From Halorussus sp. MSC15.2 (lineage in GTDB: Archaea; Halobacteriota; Halobacteria; Halobacteriales; Haladaptataceae), in NCBI RefSeq assembly GCF_010747475.1, contig NZ_VSLZ01000002.1, positions 496,001-560,000 on the forward strand: DNA of 64,000 nt, written 5' to 3'. Position 1 is the first letter of the stretch; every line of letters begins with the position of its first letter. Shown here one piece after another: positions 43,169 through 51,509 of this stretch. The notes beneath the pieces were generated by a model that saw only the letters and a list, made by a program, of their open reading frames with translations, was not told the origin of the DNA and ran no database searches. Made by a program: the position numbers and the translations under genes.

Positions 43169-43453
43169 ATGCCGCTCGAACGCATACTCGCGCTGACGAC
43201 GACGCTCGTCCTCGCGGGGACGTTCCCGGTCGCGGTCATCGCGGCCCGGGGATTCCGTGGCGCGCCGTTCGGTTCGGTCCTCCGTCCGTTGCCGGTCGTG
43301 ATACTCGCGTACATCGCGCTCAACGCGAACGTGGCGGTCGGCGTGGCCGTGCCGCCGGGGTACGAACTCGTGGCGTCGGCGGTGGCGACCGTCGCCGCGT
43401 TGGTCGCGGCCGCGCACGTCCTCGTCCTGCTGACCGAACGGAGGAAGCTATGA
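43169..43453 (+). CDS. Small three-helix membrane protein, first gene of an operon
   Basis: A 94-residue protein with three hydrophobic helices and a basic C-terminus (TERRKL). No family is recognised. GTTATTTAATG about 28 bases upstream of the ATG is a good TATA box, so the operon probably starts here. Its stop overlaps the start of the next gene by four bases (ATGA), which shows translational coupling with the second membrane protein. Role unknown. Confidence 0.65.
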   Translation: MPLERILALTTTLVLAGTFPVAVIAARGFRGAPFGSVLRPLPVVILAYIALNANVAVGVAVPPGYELVASAVATVAALVAAAHVLVLLTERRKL

Positions 43454-43845
43454 CGCCGATGAGCGACCTGCTCTCGTTCGTCTTCATCGCCCAGACCACG
43501 ATGCTGGTCATCACCTGCGTTCTGCTGGTGTATCCCGTGGTCACCTACAGTCGGAACGTCGCGCACACGCGGGGCTTGCTTTTGCTCGCGGGCGCGTTCT
43601 GCGCGCTGACGGTCTCCTACGTCACGGCCGTCGCGTTCGGCATGACGTTGGTCTCGTCGGCGCTGGACCTCGCGGCCTCACTCCTCGCCGCGGCCGGAAT
43701 CTGGCAGTTCGCCAGACCGTTCGTCCAGTTCGACGAGGGGACCGTGGAGACGACTGCGGTCGGCGAGACCACCGGGGGGGTTCGAGAGTGCCGGGGACGA
43801 CTGACGGCGAGGGACTCGCGCTCGCGCCGGGCGAGCAGGTGTTGA
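43450..43845 (+). CDS. Membrane protein, second gene of the operon, probable 3' frameshift
   Basis: A 131-residue reading frame whose first 90 residues form about three helices (SFVFIAQTTMLVITCVLLVY is the first). After a run of seven Gs at 43774-43780 the frame turns strongly basic (VRECRGRLTARDSRSRR), which is unlike haloarchaeal proteins. With six Gs the protein would end naturally as GGFESAGDD at a TGA at 43802-43804. A one-base insertion or homopolymer error is therefore likely, and the true 3' end is probably 43804. Function unknown; it is coupled to both neighbours. Confidence 0.62.
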   Translation: MTPMSDLLSFVFIAQTTMLVITCVLLVYPVVTYSRNVAHTRGLLLLAGAFCALTVSYVTAVAFGMTLVSSALDLAASLLAAAGIWQFARPFVQFDEGTVETTAVGETTGGVRECRGRLTARDSRSRRASRC

Positions 43846-44318
43846 CCTCGGTGCCGTCGATGGGGTCCCCGCTCTCGTTCCTGCCGGACGCCGCGTTCGA
43901 GAACCTGTTGGTCGTGTCGGCGACCGCGTCCCCGAAAAAAGTGGAGTCGATAGTCGAACGACGCGGCGGCGACCCTCAGAAGGTCGGCGTCGTCCCCGTC
44001 ACGGGGTCGCCCAGCGAGTACGAGGGGCCGATGTGGACGACGGACGCGGTCGACCCGAGCGACTTGACGGGCATCAGCATCCGTCTCTCGAAGGCGATGG
44101 AGTACGTCATGCGCGGCGGGTGGGTCGTCGTGGACAACGTGAACGTCCTGTTGATGTACGGCCGAGAGGAACAGGTCTTCCGACTCCTCGACTCGGTCGT
44201 GTCGAACACCCGGAAGAAGGGGGCGTGCGGAGCGTACTGTACCGTCCGCGAGGCGGTCACCGACCAGACGTACTCCCGGCTGCAGAGTCTCTGTGACCGG
44301 ACGGTTACGGTCGAATAG
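43788..44318 (+). CDS. Haloarchaeal DUF7504-like protein, copy 2
   Basis: A 176-residue protein from a GTG start. It reads LAPGEQVLTSVPSMGSPLSF, FENLLVVSATASPKKVESIV and GGWVVVDNVNVLLMYGREEQV, a RecA/KaiC-like strand pattern: a Walker-B-like VVVDNV is present but no Walker A is seen. It resembles the gene at 18235 and the partial gene at 63598. The label DUF7504 is recalled and not checked. It is the third gene of the 43169-44318 operon with two small membrane proteins, so a membrane-linked complex is possible. Confidence 0.65.
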   Translation: MPGTTDGEGLALAPGEQVLTSVPSMGSPLSFLPDAAFENLLVVSATASPKKVESIVERRGGDPQKVGVVPVTGSPSEYEGPMWTTDAVDPSDLTGISIRLSKAMEYVMRGGWVVVDNVNVLLMYGREEQVFRLLDSVVSNTRKKGACGAYCTVREAVTDQTYSRLQSLCDRTVTVE

Positions 44319-44411
44319 TTCAGTCCGTGTTCGTCCTGATTTACCCTCGTCTGAATGCGAAAGTACTGATGGTAAAATTAATACAGCGCGCCTTGCTAAG
44401 GGTATGCATAG

Positions 44412-45203
44412 ATGAAACGTCGAACGTTCGTGGCGACCAGTGCGGCGTCACTTTCGGCAGTCGCGGGGTGTCTCGGCGGAATCGGTGGCGGTAGCGGCGG
44501 CGAGGACCTCACGGTTACTCCGACCGACGGTAACGTTGACGGCTATCCGCCGGAGTTCGACGAGGTCCCCGAGAAGCGCAGCATCGACACCTCGTCGTTC
44601 GCCACCAAGGCGGAGAACGGCGTCGAGGTTCCGCTCGCCCCTATCGACGTCGTGCACTACTGGTACAAGCGCGGAGAAGCGAGAATGGCCGACGCTCGTG
44701 GGAAGCAATCCTACAAGAAATCGCACATCTACGGCGCGGTTCTGAGTCAGGCGGACCCCGACCGACGCGTCTCGAACGACCCCGTGATGGACTGGCCGAA
44801 GGGCGACCGCATCGTCTGTTACTGCGGTTGTCCGCACCACCTCTCGTCCATCCGGGCGTCCCAACTCATCAACGAGGGCTTCGAGAACGTTTACGTCATC
44901 GACGAGGGGTTCTGGGCGTGGAACGAACGCCGCTATCCGAGGCGCGGAACCGACGTGGGCAACAAGCCTAAAAGCTGGGTCGTCCGGGGCGAAACCGCCG
45001 CCGGTCTCGCCGGTCGGAACGCGTGGGCGAGACACAGACCGACCGAGCAGGTGGAATCGACCGACATCACCGACGACGGCAGTTACGAACTCCACCTCAA
45101 GTTCCACGAGGTCGGTCCGGAATCGACCATCGAAGTCGAGACGCCGGAGTACACGGTCGAAGGCAAACTGAAGAATCTCGCGTCGGGCACCGTACAGGGG
45201 TAG
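44412..45203 (+). CDS. Rhodanese-like lipoprotein
   Basis: A 263-residue protein. The N-terminus is a short signal (KRRTFVATSAASLSAVAGC) with lipobox VAGC, so the mature protein is lipid-anchored outside. The central rhodanese fold includes KKSHIYGAVL and the active-site loop VCYCGCPHHLSSIRA, which has three closely spaced Cys residues and not the usual single one. It then continues LINEGFENVYVIDEGFWAW. It may transfer sulfane sulfur or act in thiol redox at the cell surface. The C-terminal 60 residues form an extra beta-rich part. The gene is monocistronic. Confidence 0.8.
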   Translation: MKRRTFVATSAASLSAVAGCLGGIGGGSGGEDLTVTPTDGNVDGYPPEFDEVPEKRSIDTSSFATKAENGVEVPLAPIDVVHYWYKRGEARMADARGKQSYKKSHIYGAVLSQADPDRRVSNDPVMDWPKGDRIVCYCGCPHHLSSIRASQLINEGFENVYVIDEGFWAWNERRYPRRGTDVGNKPKSWVVRGETAAGLAGRNAWARHRPTEQVESTDITDDGSYELHLKFHEVGPESTIEVETPEYTVEGKLKNLASGTVQG

Positions 45204-45303
45204 CTGACTCTCACCCGACGCGAGACGCCGTAACGGCCGATTGGGGTCGTCACCGTCGTCGAAAAGTACGACGCCGACTCTCGCACGAACCGGTAGTTCT
45301 GAT

Positions 45304-45588
45304 TCAGACGACTCGTTCTTGGTCGGAATCGTCTGCGGCCCGAACGACGATATCCCCCGCTCCCTTCACAGTGACTTCGTAGCCGCAGTACGTGAACGAC
45401 ACGTGTGGTCCGTCCTCCGAAGCGGCCCACTTCGTCTCGAACAGTTGATTCAACGCGTCCGGGTCGACGACGCGGTACAGCGGTGGGGTCACTTCGGTCG
45501 GAGGGATTCCCTCGGCGTCTGCCACCGCCGTCACTATCCTCGTACTGATTCGGTCGTCGTCACCGAGAGCGGTCCGCGAAACTCGCAT
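45304..45588 (-). CDS. HalOD1 output-domain protein
   Basis: A 94-residue protein consisting of a single HalOD1 domain: STRIVTAVADAEGIPPTEVTPPLYRVVDPDALNQLF matches the family, ending FTYCGYEVTVKGAGDIVV. HalOD1 is a haloarchaeal output domain, often joined to sensory or response-regulator proteins; here it is free-standing. The ATG at 45588 follows CTTTTATAC by about 28 bases, supporting that start. Its partner is unknown. Confidence 0.85.
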   Translation of the reverse strand: MRVSRTALGDDDRISTRIVTAVADAEGIPPTEVTPPLYRVVDPDALNQLFETKWAASEDGPHVSFTYCGYEVTVKGAGDIVVRAADDSDQERVV

Positions 45589-45762
45589 ACCACGTCTCTG
45601 CTCGCCGGACTGTATAAAAGCTATCGCAGATTGCGAAATTCGGTCCGAAACCACCGGTTTACGTTCCGACTCGGAGGCGGATTCGGTTCGCAGTCCATCT
45701 TCGAGGGACTGCGCCGACCGGCGACCCTTCCGAACCCGAATCCCGGGTCTTTATGCTCACCC

Positions 45763-45781
45763 TGTTAGTACCATCCTAACA
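45763..45781. promoter_or_regulatory. Inverted repeat TGTTAG-N7-CTAACA at the exporter promoter
   Basis: A perfect 6+6 inverted repeat 26-45 bases after a TTTATGCTC TATA-like element. It covers the likely transcription start of the RND gene. The TrmB-family gene co-transcribed downstream is a candidate autoregulator; that is inferred from context. Confidence 0.55.
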
Positions 45782-45795
45782 ACAGCGCCGAACAC

Positions 45796-45834
45796 ATGTT
45801 CCGACACACAGTCGCGCGGAGGGGTGGCTCGTGA
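45796..45834 (+). CDS. Candidate 12-codon leader ORF before the RND exporter
   Basis: An ATG at 45796 opens M-F-R-H-T-V-A-R-R-G-G-S and stops at TGA 45832-45834, overlapping the GTG start of the exporter gene (GTGA). A purine-rich GGAGGGG lies within it at 45818-45824, a good Shine-Dalgarno match. It could couple exporter translation to ribosomes arriving at the leader. Coding status is unproven. Confidence 0.35.
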   Translation: MFRHTVARRGGS

Positions 45835-48800
45835 ACGCGAGCGACCTCTTCGCCGCCGTTACGGAGTACAGTCGCGGAGTTATCGCCGTCCTCCTCGTCC
45901 TGACCGTGCTGGTCGGGGCGGGCGCGCCGATGGTCGAACAGTCGTCTTCGCTCGAACAGTTCCAGAGCGATAGCACGGCCGCCCAGAAACTCGACTACAT
46001 CGACGCCAACTTCACCTCCGGACGGGAGAACACGACGACGGTCCAACTCATCGTGAAGGACGGCAACGTCCTCTCGAAGGACGCTCTCGTCGAGACGCTA
46101 CGACTCCAACAGGCGTTACGAAACAACGAGACGATAAACCGGACGTTAGCCAACGACACGCCGACCTCGGGCGTCGCTAACGTCGTCGCCACCGTGGCTA
46201 TCCGGCAGGAGCAGGCGAGTCAACTCCGGAAGTCGGCGGCCGAACTCCAACAACGGCGGCAGTCGCTCAACGAGTCGCGGGCGGAGATTCGTCAGCGAAG
46301 TCAGTCGCTGAACCAGACCGCTGCCCGCCTGAGCGACGCGCTGAACCGGACGCGCGAACTGCAGGCGCAGTACGACCGACTCAACGCCTCCTACAAGCAG
46401 GGCGAGGTGAACGACTCGGCCTACCGACAGCGGTCGGGCCAAATCGAGACCCGACTCCGACAGGTTCTGACCTCGGCGACGGCGAACCTGAGCGCGAACC
46501 AGTCGGCCACGTTCACGCAGGCGTTCGAACAGACGCGGGGCCTGCAACTCCAACTCGACCGTCTCAACGCGTCCTACCAGCAGGGAGATATCAACCAATC
46601 GACCTACCGGGAGCGCGCGGCGGAGATTCGGTCGCAGTTCGAGCAGGTGTACCGACTCGGAACGCGCGGCGTGTTGGCGAGCGAGTACCGGCAACTCCAG
46701 CAGCGCGCCGCGGAACTGAAAGAGCGCGGCCAGCAACTCAAGGAGGACGCCGAGAAGCTACAGGCCCAACGCCAGCAGTTACAGAACGCTTCCTCGCCCA
46801 CGCTACAGGAGCAGATTGACAAACTTCGCTCGATGAATCAGTCGGAAGTCGAGTCGGCGGTCACGACGGTCCTGAGCGAGGGCGGCGACGGGCCGTCGAG
46901 TCAGGCGTTCGCGTTCATGCCGACCTCCTACGAACCCGGGAGCACGGAGTCGAACGCGACGATGCTCGTCGTGTTCCAGAACGTCGGCGGTCAGGGCATG
47001 CAGGGCATGGGTTCGGCCTCCACCGGTCTCGTGGAGTCCCAGACCGCCATCAAGCAGGTCGCCCAACAGTCGATGGACCGCGAGGTCATGGTGTTCGGGT
47101 CCGGCATCATCAGCAAGGAGACCGAGCAGTCGATGACCGACAGCATCGCCATCGTCGGCCCGATGGCGCTGCTGTTCGTGATTCTGACCCTGCTCATCGC
47201 CTACCGCGACCTGCTCGACATCCTGCTCGGGGTGTTCGGCATCTTCGTGGTGCTCGTCTGGACCTTCGGCTTCATGGGATGGACGGGGGTGACCTTCAAC
47301 CAGATATTCATCGCGGTGCCGGTGTTGCTCATCGGCCTGTCCATCGACTACGCGATTCACGTGTTCATGCGCCACCGCGAGGAGCGCGAGCAACACGAGG
47401 GCGAGAGCGTCCGTCAGGGCATGTCGGTCGCGCTGGCCAGCGTCGGCGTGGCGCTGGTCTGGGTGACCGCGACCACCGTCATCGGGTTCCTCTCGAATCT
47501 GGTGAGTCCCCTGCCGCCGATTCAGGACTTCGGTATCGTGAGTTCGGTCGGTATCGTGGCCGCGCTCGTCGTCTTCGGCGGTCTGATTCCGGCGCTCAAG
47601 GTCGAAATCGACGGGTTCCTCGAATCCAGAGGCTTCGACCGGAAGAAGCGAGCGTTCGGCACCGGTGGCGGCGCGCTCGGGTCGATGCTGTCGGTCGGTG
47701 CGGTCGCCGCGCGAAAGGCACCCTTCGTCGTGCTGGCGCTGACGCTGGTGCTGTCGGCGGGCGGCGCGTACGGCGCGACGCAGGTCGATACGAGTTTCGA
47801 GCAGACCGACTTCCTCGCCGAGGACCCGCCGAACTGGATGAAGGACCTGCCCGAACCGTTCGCGCCCGGCGACTACTCGGCGAAGGCGAACCTCGAATAC
47901 GTCAATCAGAACTTCCTGCGACAGGACTCGCAGGCCCAGATACTCGTCGAGGGTAACGTGACGACCCCCGAGACGCTCGATAAGCTACAACAGGCCGAGC
48001 AGACGGCCGCCCAGAAGGAGGACGTGGTCGTCGTCCTCTCGAACGGCGAACCCCAGATTCGGAGTCCGCTCTCGGTGATGGAACAGGTCGCCGCGCAGAA
48101 CGAGTCGTTCAACGCGACGCTCGCGGCGTCTGACACCGACGGTGACGGCGTGCCCGACCGCAACGTCGAGCAGGTGTACGACGAACTGTTCGCGGTCGCC
48201 CCGCAAGAGGCCGAGGGCGTCATCCACCGCAAGAACGACGAGTATCGCGCGGTCCGGATGGTCGTCTCGGTCAAGGGCGGCGCGGCGTCCTCGACCGTGA
48301 CCGAGGAGATGCGCGCCATCGCGGCGACCATCGACGGCGACGGACTGGAGGCCACCGCGACCGGCCAACCCATCGTCTTCGAAATCGTCCAGAACCAGTT
48401 GCTCGACACGGTCATCCAGAGCCTCATCATCACGCTCGGGGCGACGTTCGCCTTCCTGATGATAGCCTACCGGTTGGCTCACGGGAGCGCAACGCTCGGA
48501 GCCATCACGCTGCTCCCGGTGGCGTTCAGCGTCTCGTGGATTCTCGGAACGATGTTCCTGCTCGGGATGCCGTTCAACGTCCTGACGGGGATGATTACCA
48601 GCCTCACGGTCGGACTCGGCGTGGCATACAGCATCCACCTCAGCGAGCGTTACACCATGGAACTCGGGCGTCGCGACACCATCTGGGCCGCCATGCGCGA
48701 GAGCGTGACCGGGACCGGGGGCGCGCTCCTCGGGAGCGCCGCGACGACCATCGGCGGGTTCGGCGTCCTCGCGTTCGCCATCCTGCCCGCGCTCCAGCAG

Positions 48801-48971
48801 TTCGGTATCATCACCGGTCTCACTATCACCTACGCGTTCCTCGCCAGCGTCCTCGTCCTGCCGAGTCTGCTGGTGCTGTGGACCCGCTACCTCGGGCCGG
48901 GCGAGACCGGCGAGGCGACGACGAAAGAGACGAGTACCGCGGTCGCAAATGGGGGTCTCAGAGAGGACTAA
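45831..48971 (+). CDS. RND-superfamily (MMPL-type) exporter
   Basis: A 1046-residue membrane protein with two homologous halves of six helices each. The first half has an unusually long extracytoplasmic region (residues 37-430) rich in Gln/Arg/Glu coiled coil (many LQQR and QRQQLQ segments). The halves are marked by LSIDYAIHVFMRHREE and LTVGLGVAYSIHLSERY, the paired helix-4 motifs of RND proteins; the first retains Asp, while the second has no acidic residue there. It should export lipids, drugs or solutes by proton motive force. The GTG start follows a strong Shine-Dalgarno-like GGAGGGG. The TrmB gene overlaps its stop. Confidence 0.88.
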   Translation: MNASDLFAAVTEYSRGVIAVLLVLTVLVGAGAPMVEQSSSLEQFQSDSTAAQKLDYIDANFTSGRENTTTVQLIVKDGNVLSKDALVETLRLQQALRNNETINRTLANDTPTSGVANVVATVAIRQEQASQLRKSAAELQQRRQSLNESRAEIRQRSQSLNQTAARLSDALNRTRELQAQYDRLNASYKQGEVNDSAYRQRSGQIETRLRQVLTSATANLSANQSATFTQAFEQTRGLQLQLDRLNASYQQGDINQSTYRERAAEIRSQFEQVYRLGTRGVLASEYRQLQQRAAELKERGQQLKEDAEKLQAQRQQLQNASSPTLQEQIDKLRSMNQSEVESAVTTVLSEGGDGPSSQAFAFMPTSYEPGSTESNATMLVVFQNVGGQGMQGMGSASTGLVESQTAIKQVAQQSMDREVMVFGSGIISKETEQSMTDSIAIVGPMALLFVILTLLIAYRDLLDILLGVFGIFVVLVWTFGFMGWTGVTFNQIFIAVPVLLIGLSIDYAIHVFMRHREEREQHEGESVRQGMSVALASVGVALVWVTATTVIGFLSNLVSPLPPIQDFGIVSSVGIVAALVVFGGLIPALKVEIDGFLESRGFDRKKRAFGTGGGALGSMLSVGAVAARKAPFVVLALTLVLSAGGAYGATQVDTSFEQTDFLAEDPPNWMKDLPEPFAPGDYSAKANLEYVNQNFLRQDSQAQILVEGNVTTPETLDKLQQAEQTAAQKEDVVVVLSNGEPQIRSPLSVMEQVAAQNESFNATLAASDTDGDGVPDRNVEQVYDELFAVAPQEAEGVIHRKNDEYRAVRMVVSVKGGAASSTVTEEMRAIAATIDGDGLEATATGQPIVFEIVQNQLLDTVIQSLIITLGATFAFLMIAYRLAHGSATLGAITLLPVAFSVSWILGTMFLLGMPFNVLTGMITSLTVGLGVAYSIHLSERYTMELGRRDTIWAAMRESVTGTGGALLGSAATTIGGFGVLAFAILPALQQFGIITGLTITYAFLASVLVLPSLLVLWTRYLGPGETGEATTKETSTAVANGGLRED

Positions 48972-49741
48972 TGGACGAAGACGACGCCATCGAGGCTCTC
49001 GAAAATCTCGGACTGTCGAACTACGAGGCGAAGGTGTTCACCGCGCTCCAGAAGTTGGGCACGGGCACCGCTCGCGACGTGCATCGGACGACCGACGTAC
49101 CCCGGTCGCAGGTGTACGGCGCGGCCGAGTCGCTTCAGGACCGCGGTCTGGTGGAGGTCCAGCAGTCCAAGCCCATCCAGTACCGGCCCGTCAGCCTCGA
49201 AGCGGCGGAGTCACACCTCCGCGGCGAGTTCGAGCGCACCCAAGAACGGGCGTTCGACTATCTGGAGGCCGCCCGCCAACAGCGCGGTGACGGCGACGAG
49301 CGCCGCGAGGACATCTGGACGGTCCACGGCCGGGCCAGCATCGACGGCCGGGTCGAGCAACTGCTGGCGGAGGCCGAGGACCGCGTGCTGTTCGCGCTCG
49401 GCGAGGACGCCGACCCGATGGGCGAGACCATCGCCGACTGCCTGCGCAAACTGGCGGCCTCGGGCGTCACGGTGAACGTGGTCGGTGACGACGACGTGGC
49501 CGAGCGATTCGAGGACAGCGGCGTCGCGGTCCACCAACTGCCGATGGACCACCCCCACGCCGACGACCCCGTGGGTCGGGTAGTCGTGGTGGACGGCGAG
49601 ATGATTCTCCTGAGCGTCCGCGACGAGAGCGACGACCCCGAACTCGACGAGGAGACCGCCATCTGGTCGTCCCGCACGGGTATCGCCGCGGTCCTCATCC
49701 AACTCATCGACGGCGGACTCGGCGAGGCCCTCTCGGTGTAA
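48971..49741 (+). CDS. TrmB-family transcriptional regulator
   Basis: A 256-residue protein. The N-terminal winged helix (EALENLGLSNYEAKVFTALQ to VQQSKPIQYRPV) is the TrmB-type HTH, with the recognition region VPRSQVYGAAESL. A C-terminal ligand domain contains EDIWTVHGRASIDGRVEQLL and ends in a regulatory TrmB-like fold. Its ATG overlaps the exporter stop (TAATG), so it is made with the RND protein and likely controls that operon. The ligand is unknown. Confidence 0.88.
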   Translation: MDEDDAIEALENLGLSNYEAKVFTALQKLGTGTARDVHRTTDVPRSQVYGAAESLQDRGLVEVQQSKPIQYRPVSLEAAESHLRGEFERTQERAFDYLEAARQQRGDGDERREDIWTVHGRASIDGRVEQLLAEAEDRVLFALGEDADPMGETIADCLRKLAASGVTVNVVGDDDVAERFEDSGVAVHQLPMDHPHADDPVGRVVVVDGEMILLSVRDESDDPELDEETAIWSSRTGIAAVLIQLIDGGLGEALSV

Positions 49742-49904
49742 GCAGTCCGCCCCGTTATCTATCGGGGCCTATCGTTCTCGCAAGATAGAAGTAGGTCTGC
49801 TGTTTCACTGACTGCGACCCGCTACGAACGGGCAGGAACTGTACCTATCAAATCCTATTTTCGAAACCCAGACAGTTTTCTCGGTCGGTGTCGTACCCCG
49901 AGTC

Positions 49905-50942
49905 ATGCCGTGGTACGCCGTCGAGGCACTCGACGACGCGTTCGACGCCACGAAAGCCCTGCTGACCCCGCTCGACGCACGCCAGTGGCTGGCACTCGCG
50001 TTCGTGGTCTTCTTCCTCGGGAACGCCGGGGCCGGGGGTACCTCCGTGACCGCCGGGGGTTCGTCCGGCGCGCCCGCGGACGGGCCGCAGGTCGGTCCCG
50101 GCGGTCCGCCCGGACAGATGGGCTGGGAGGGTGACCTTCCGTTCGCGTTCGGAGAAATTCTCCCAATTATCGCCGGTGTCGTCGCGGTCGCGCTCGTCGT
50201 CGGCCTGCTGTACGTGCTGGTGGGGTCGGTGATGGAGTTCGTCTTCGTGGAGTCGCTCCGCCGCCAGCGCGTCAGAATCCGGCGGTACGCCGACCAGCAC
50301 TTCGGGCAGGCCGTCGGCCTGTTCGCGTTCCGGGCCGTCCTCGGTATGGTAGTCGCGCTCCCTGCGCTCGGACTGATACTGGGCGGCGTGTCGGTCGCTA
50401 CGGGCGGACCGTCCGTCGCTCTCGGGGCGGTCGTACTGCTCGTCCCATTGCTCGTCGTCGCCGGACTCGTCGTCGCCCTCGTGGACGGGTTGACCGTCAG
50501 CTTCGTCGTCCCGGTGATGATACTCAGAGACGTCGGCATCCTCGACGGGTGGCGGCGGTTCTGGCCGACGTTGACCGGCCAGTGGAAGCAGTACGCCGTC
50601 TACGTCCTCGTGCGGTTCGGACTCTCGCTCGTCGTCGGGACGGTGGCGTCGGTGGTCGGCGGCGTCGTCGGCGCGGTGCTGTTTGCACCGTTCGCCGCGC
50701 TGGGGGTCGTCTCCGTCCCCGCGCTCGGCGGTCCCGAGGCGATTCTCTCGAATCCGGTCGCGGTGGCTCTCGGCGTCGCCCTCCTGCTCGGGTACCTCGC
50801 GCTCATGACGGCCGTCCTCGCGGCGGTCTTCGTCCCGGTCCAGACCTACCTCCGGTATCACGCGCTGCTCGTCCTCGGGGACACCGAGGGAGACCTCGAC
50901 CTGATACCGGAACTCCGCGGAGACGTGCGGGAAACGAGATAG
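49905..50942 (+). CDS. Haloarchaeal DUF7544-like multispanning membrane protein
   Basis: A 345-residue protein with about six helices. It starts MPWYAVEALDDAFDATKALL, has a short Gly/Ser/Pro-rich extracellular loop after helix 1, and then VESLRRQRVRIRRYADQHFGQA, a conserved-looking cytoplasmic segment, before the remaining helices. I recall this organisation as the haloarchaeal DUF7544 family; the label was not checked. No transport or catalytic motif is visible. It is alone and convergent with the iron-box operon. Confidence 0.72.
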   Translation: MPWYAVEALDDAFDATKALLTPLDARQWLALAFVVFFLGNAGAGGTSVTAGGSSGAPADGPQVGPGGPPGQMGWEGDLPFAFGEILPIIAGVVAVALVVGLLYVLVGSVMEFVFVESLRRQRVRIRRYADQHFGQAVGLFAFRAVLGMVVALPALGLILGGVSVATGGPSVALGAVVLLVPLLVVAGLVVALVDGLTVSFVVPVMILRDVGILDGWRRFWPTLTGQWKQYAVYVLVRFGLSLVVGTVASVVGGVVGAVLFAPFAALGVVSVPALGGPEAILSNPVAVALGVALLLGYLALMTAVLAAVFVPVQTYLRYHALLVLGDTEGDLDLIPELRGDVRETR

Positions 50943-50982
50943 TCCGCGAAACACGAGCGCCGAAGAGACGGGAACGTCCGTC

Positions 50983-51405
50983 TCAGAGCTTCGACCGAAG
51001 TTGTAGCGTGACCGTCGAGTCGTCGAGCAGTTCGCCGTCGCGGCGGACGTGGACGACCGGCGCGTCGTCCATCTGGAGCCACTCGTCGTCGTTTTCGCCC
51101 GAGATTGTAATCGTCCGCGACGAACGGCCGAGGCACTCGGAGGCGTCGTCGATAGCGAGCGGGTCGGGGGTCGTCTCGGTGGCGACGATGGGGATGGATT
51201 CGAGGTGCGGGTCCACGTCGCGCAGTACGTCCCGGTACTCGCAGACGAGTTCGACGGCTTCCTCGGCGACGTTGGCCGACGGGAACGAGGCTCCCCGAAC
51301 CGGGACGGGGCGCTTCCCCGAGAGGGGACAGACGACGGCGAAGTCGCCTTCGGGGTCGGTTAGGTCGTCGATTCGCCGGTGGAGGACTTCGAGGCGGTCG
51401 GGCAT
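50983..51405 (-). CDS. Small protein of the iron-box operon, paralogue of the first gene
   Basis: A 140-residue protein: PDRLEVLHRRIDDLTDPEGD, then FAVVCPLSGKRPVPVRGASF, ending WLQMDDAPVVHVRRDGELL and then LRSKL. It is clearly paralogous to the gene at 52295-52741, which shares the C-terminal W-L-x-M-D-x-A-P-x-V-H-V-R motif and the FPS region. I recall related proteins catalogued as DUF7552, unverified. Third gene of the cluster after the DUF7260-like gene, 104 bases downstream. Probably iron-regulated with the others; role unknown. Confidence 0.65.
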   Translation of the reverse strand: MPDRLEVLHRRIDDLTDPEGDFAVVCPLSGKRPVPVRGASFPSANVAEEAVELVCEYRDVLRDVDPHLESIPIVATETTPDPLAIDDASECLGRSSRTITISGENDDEWLQMDDAPVVHVRRDGELLDDSTVTLQLRSKL

Positions 51406-51509
51406 TGCGGTTCAGGTGCGACACGGCAGACCAACCGGGAATAGGTTTCGGAATCGCCATCGGCCGCGACGGTGACAGAATAGTCCGGAGACATCTCCGT
51501 TCGCGTAAC

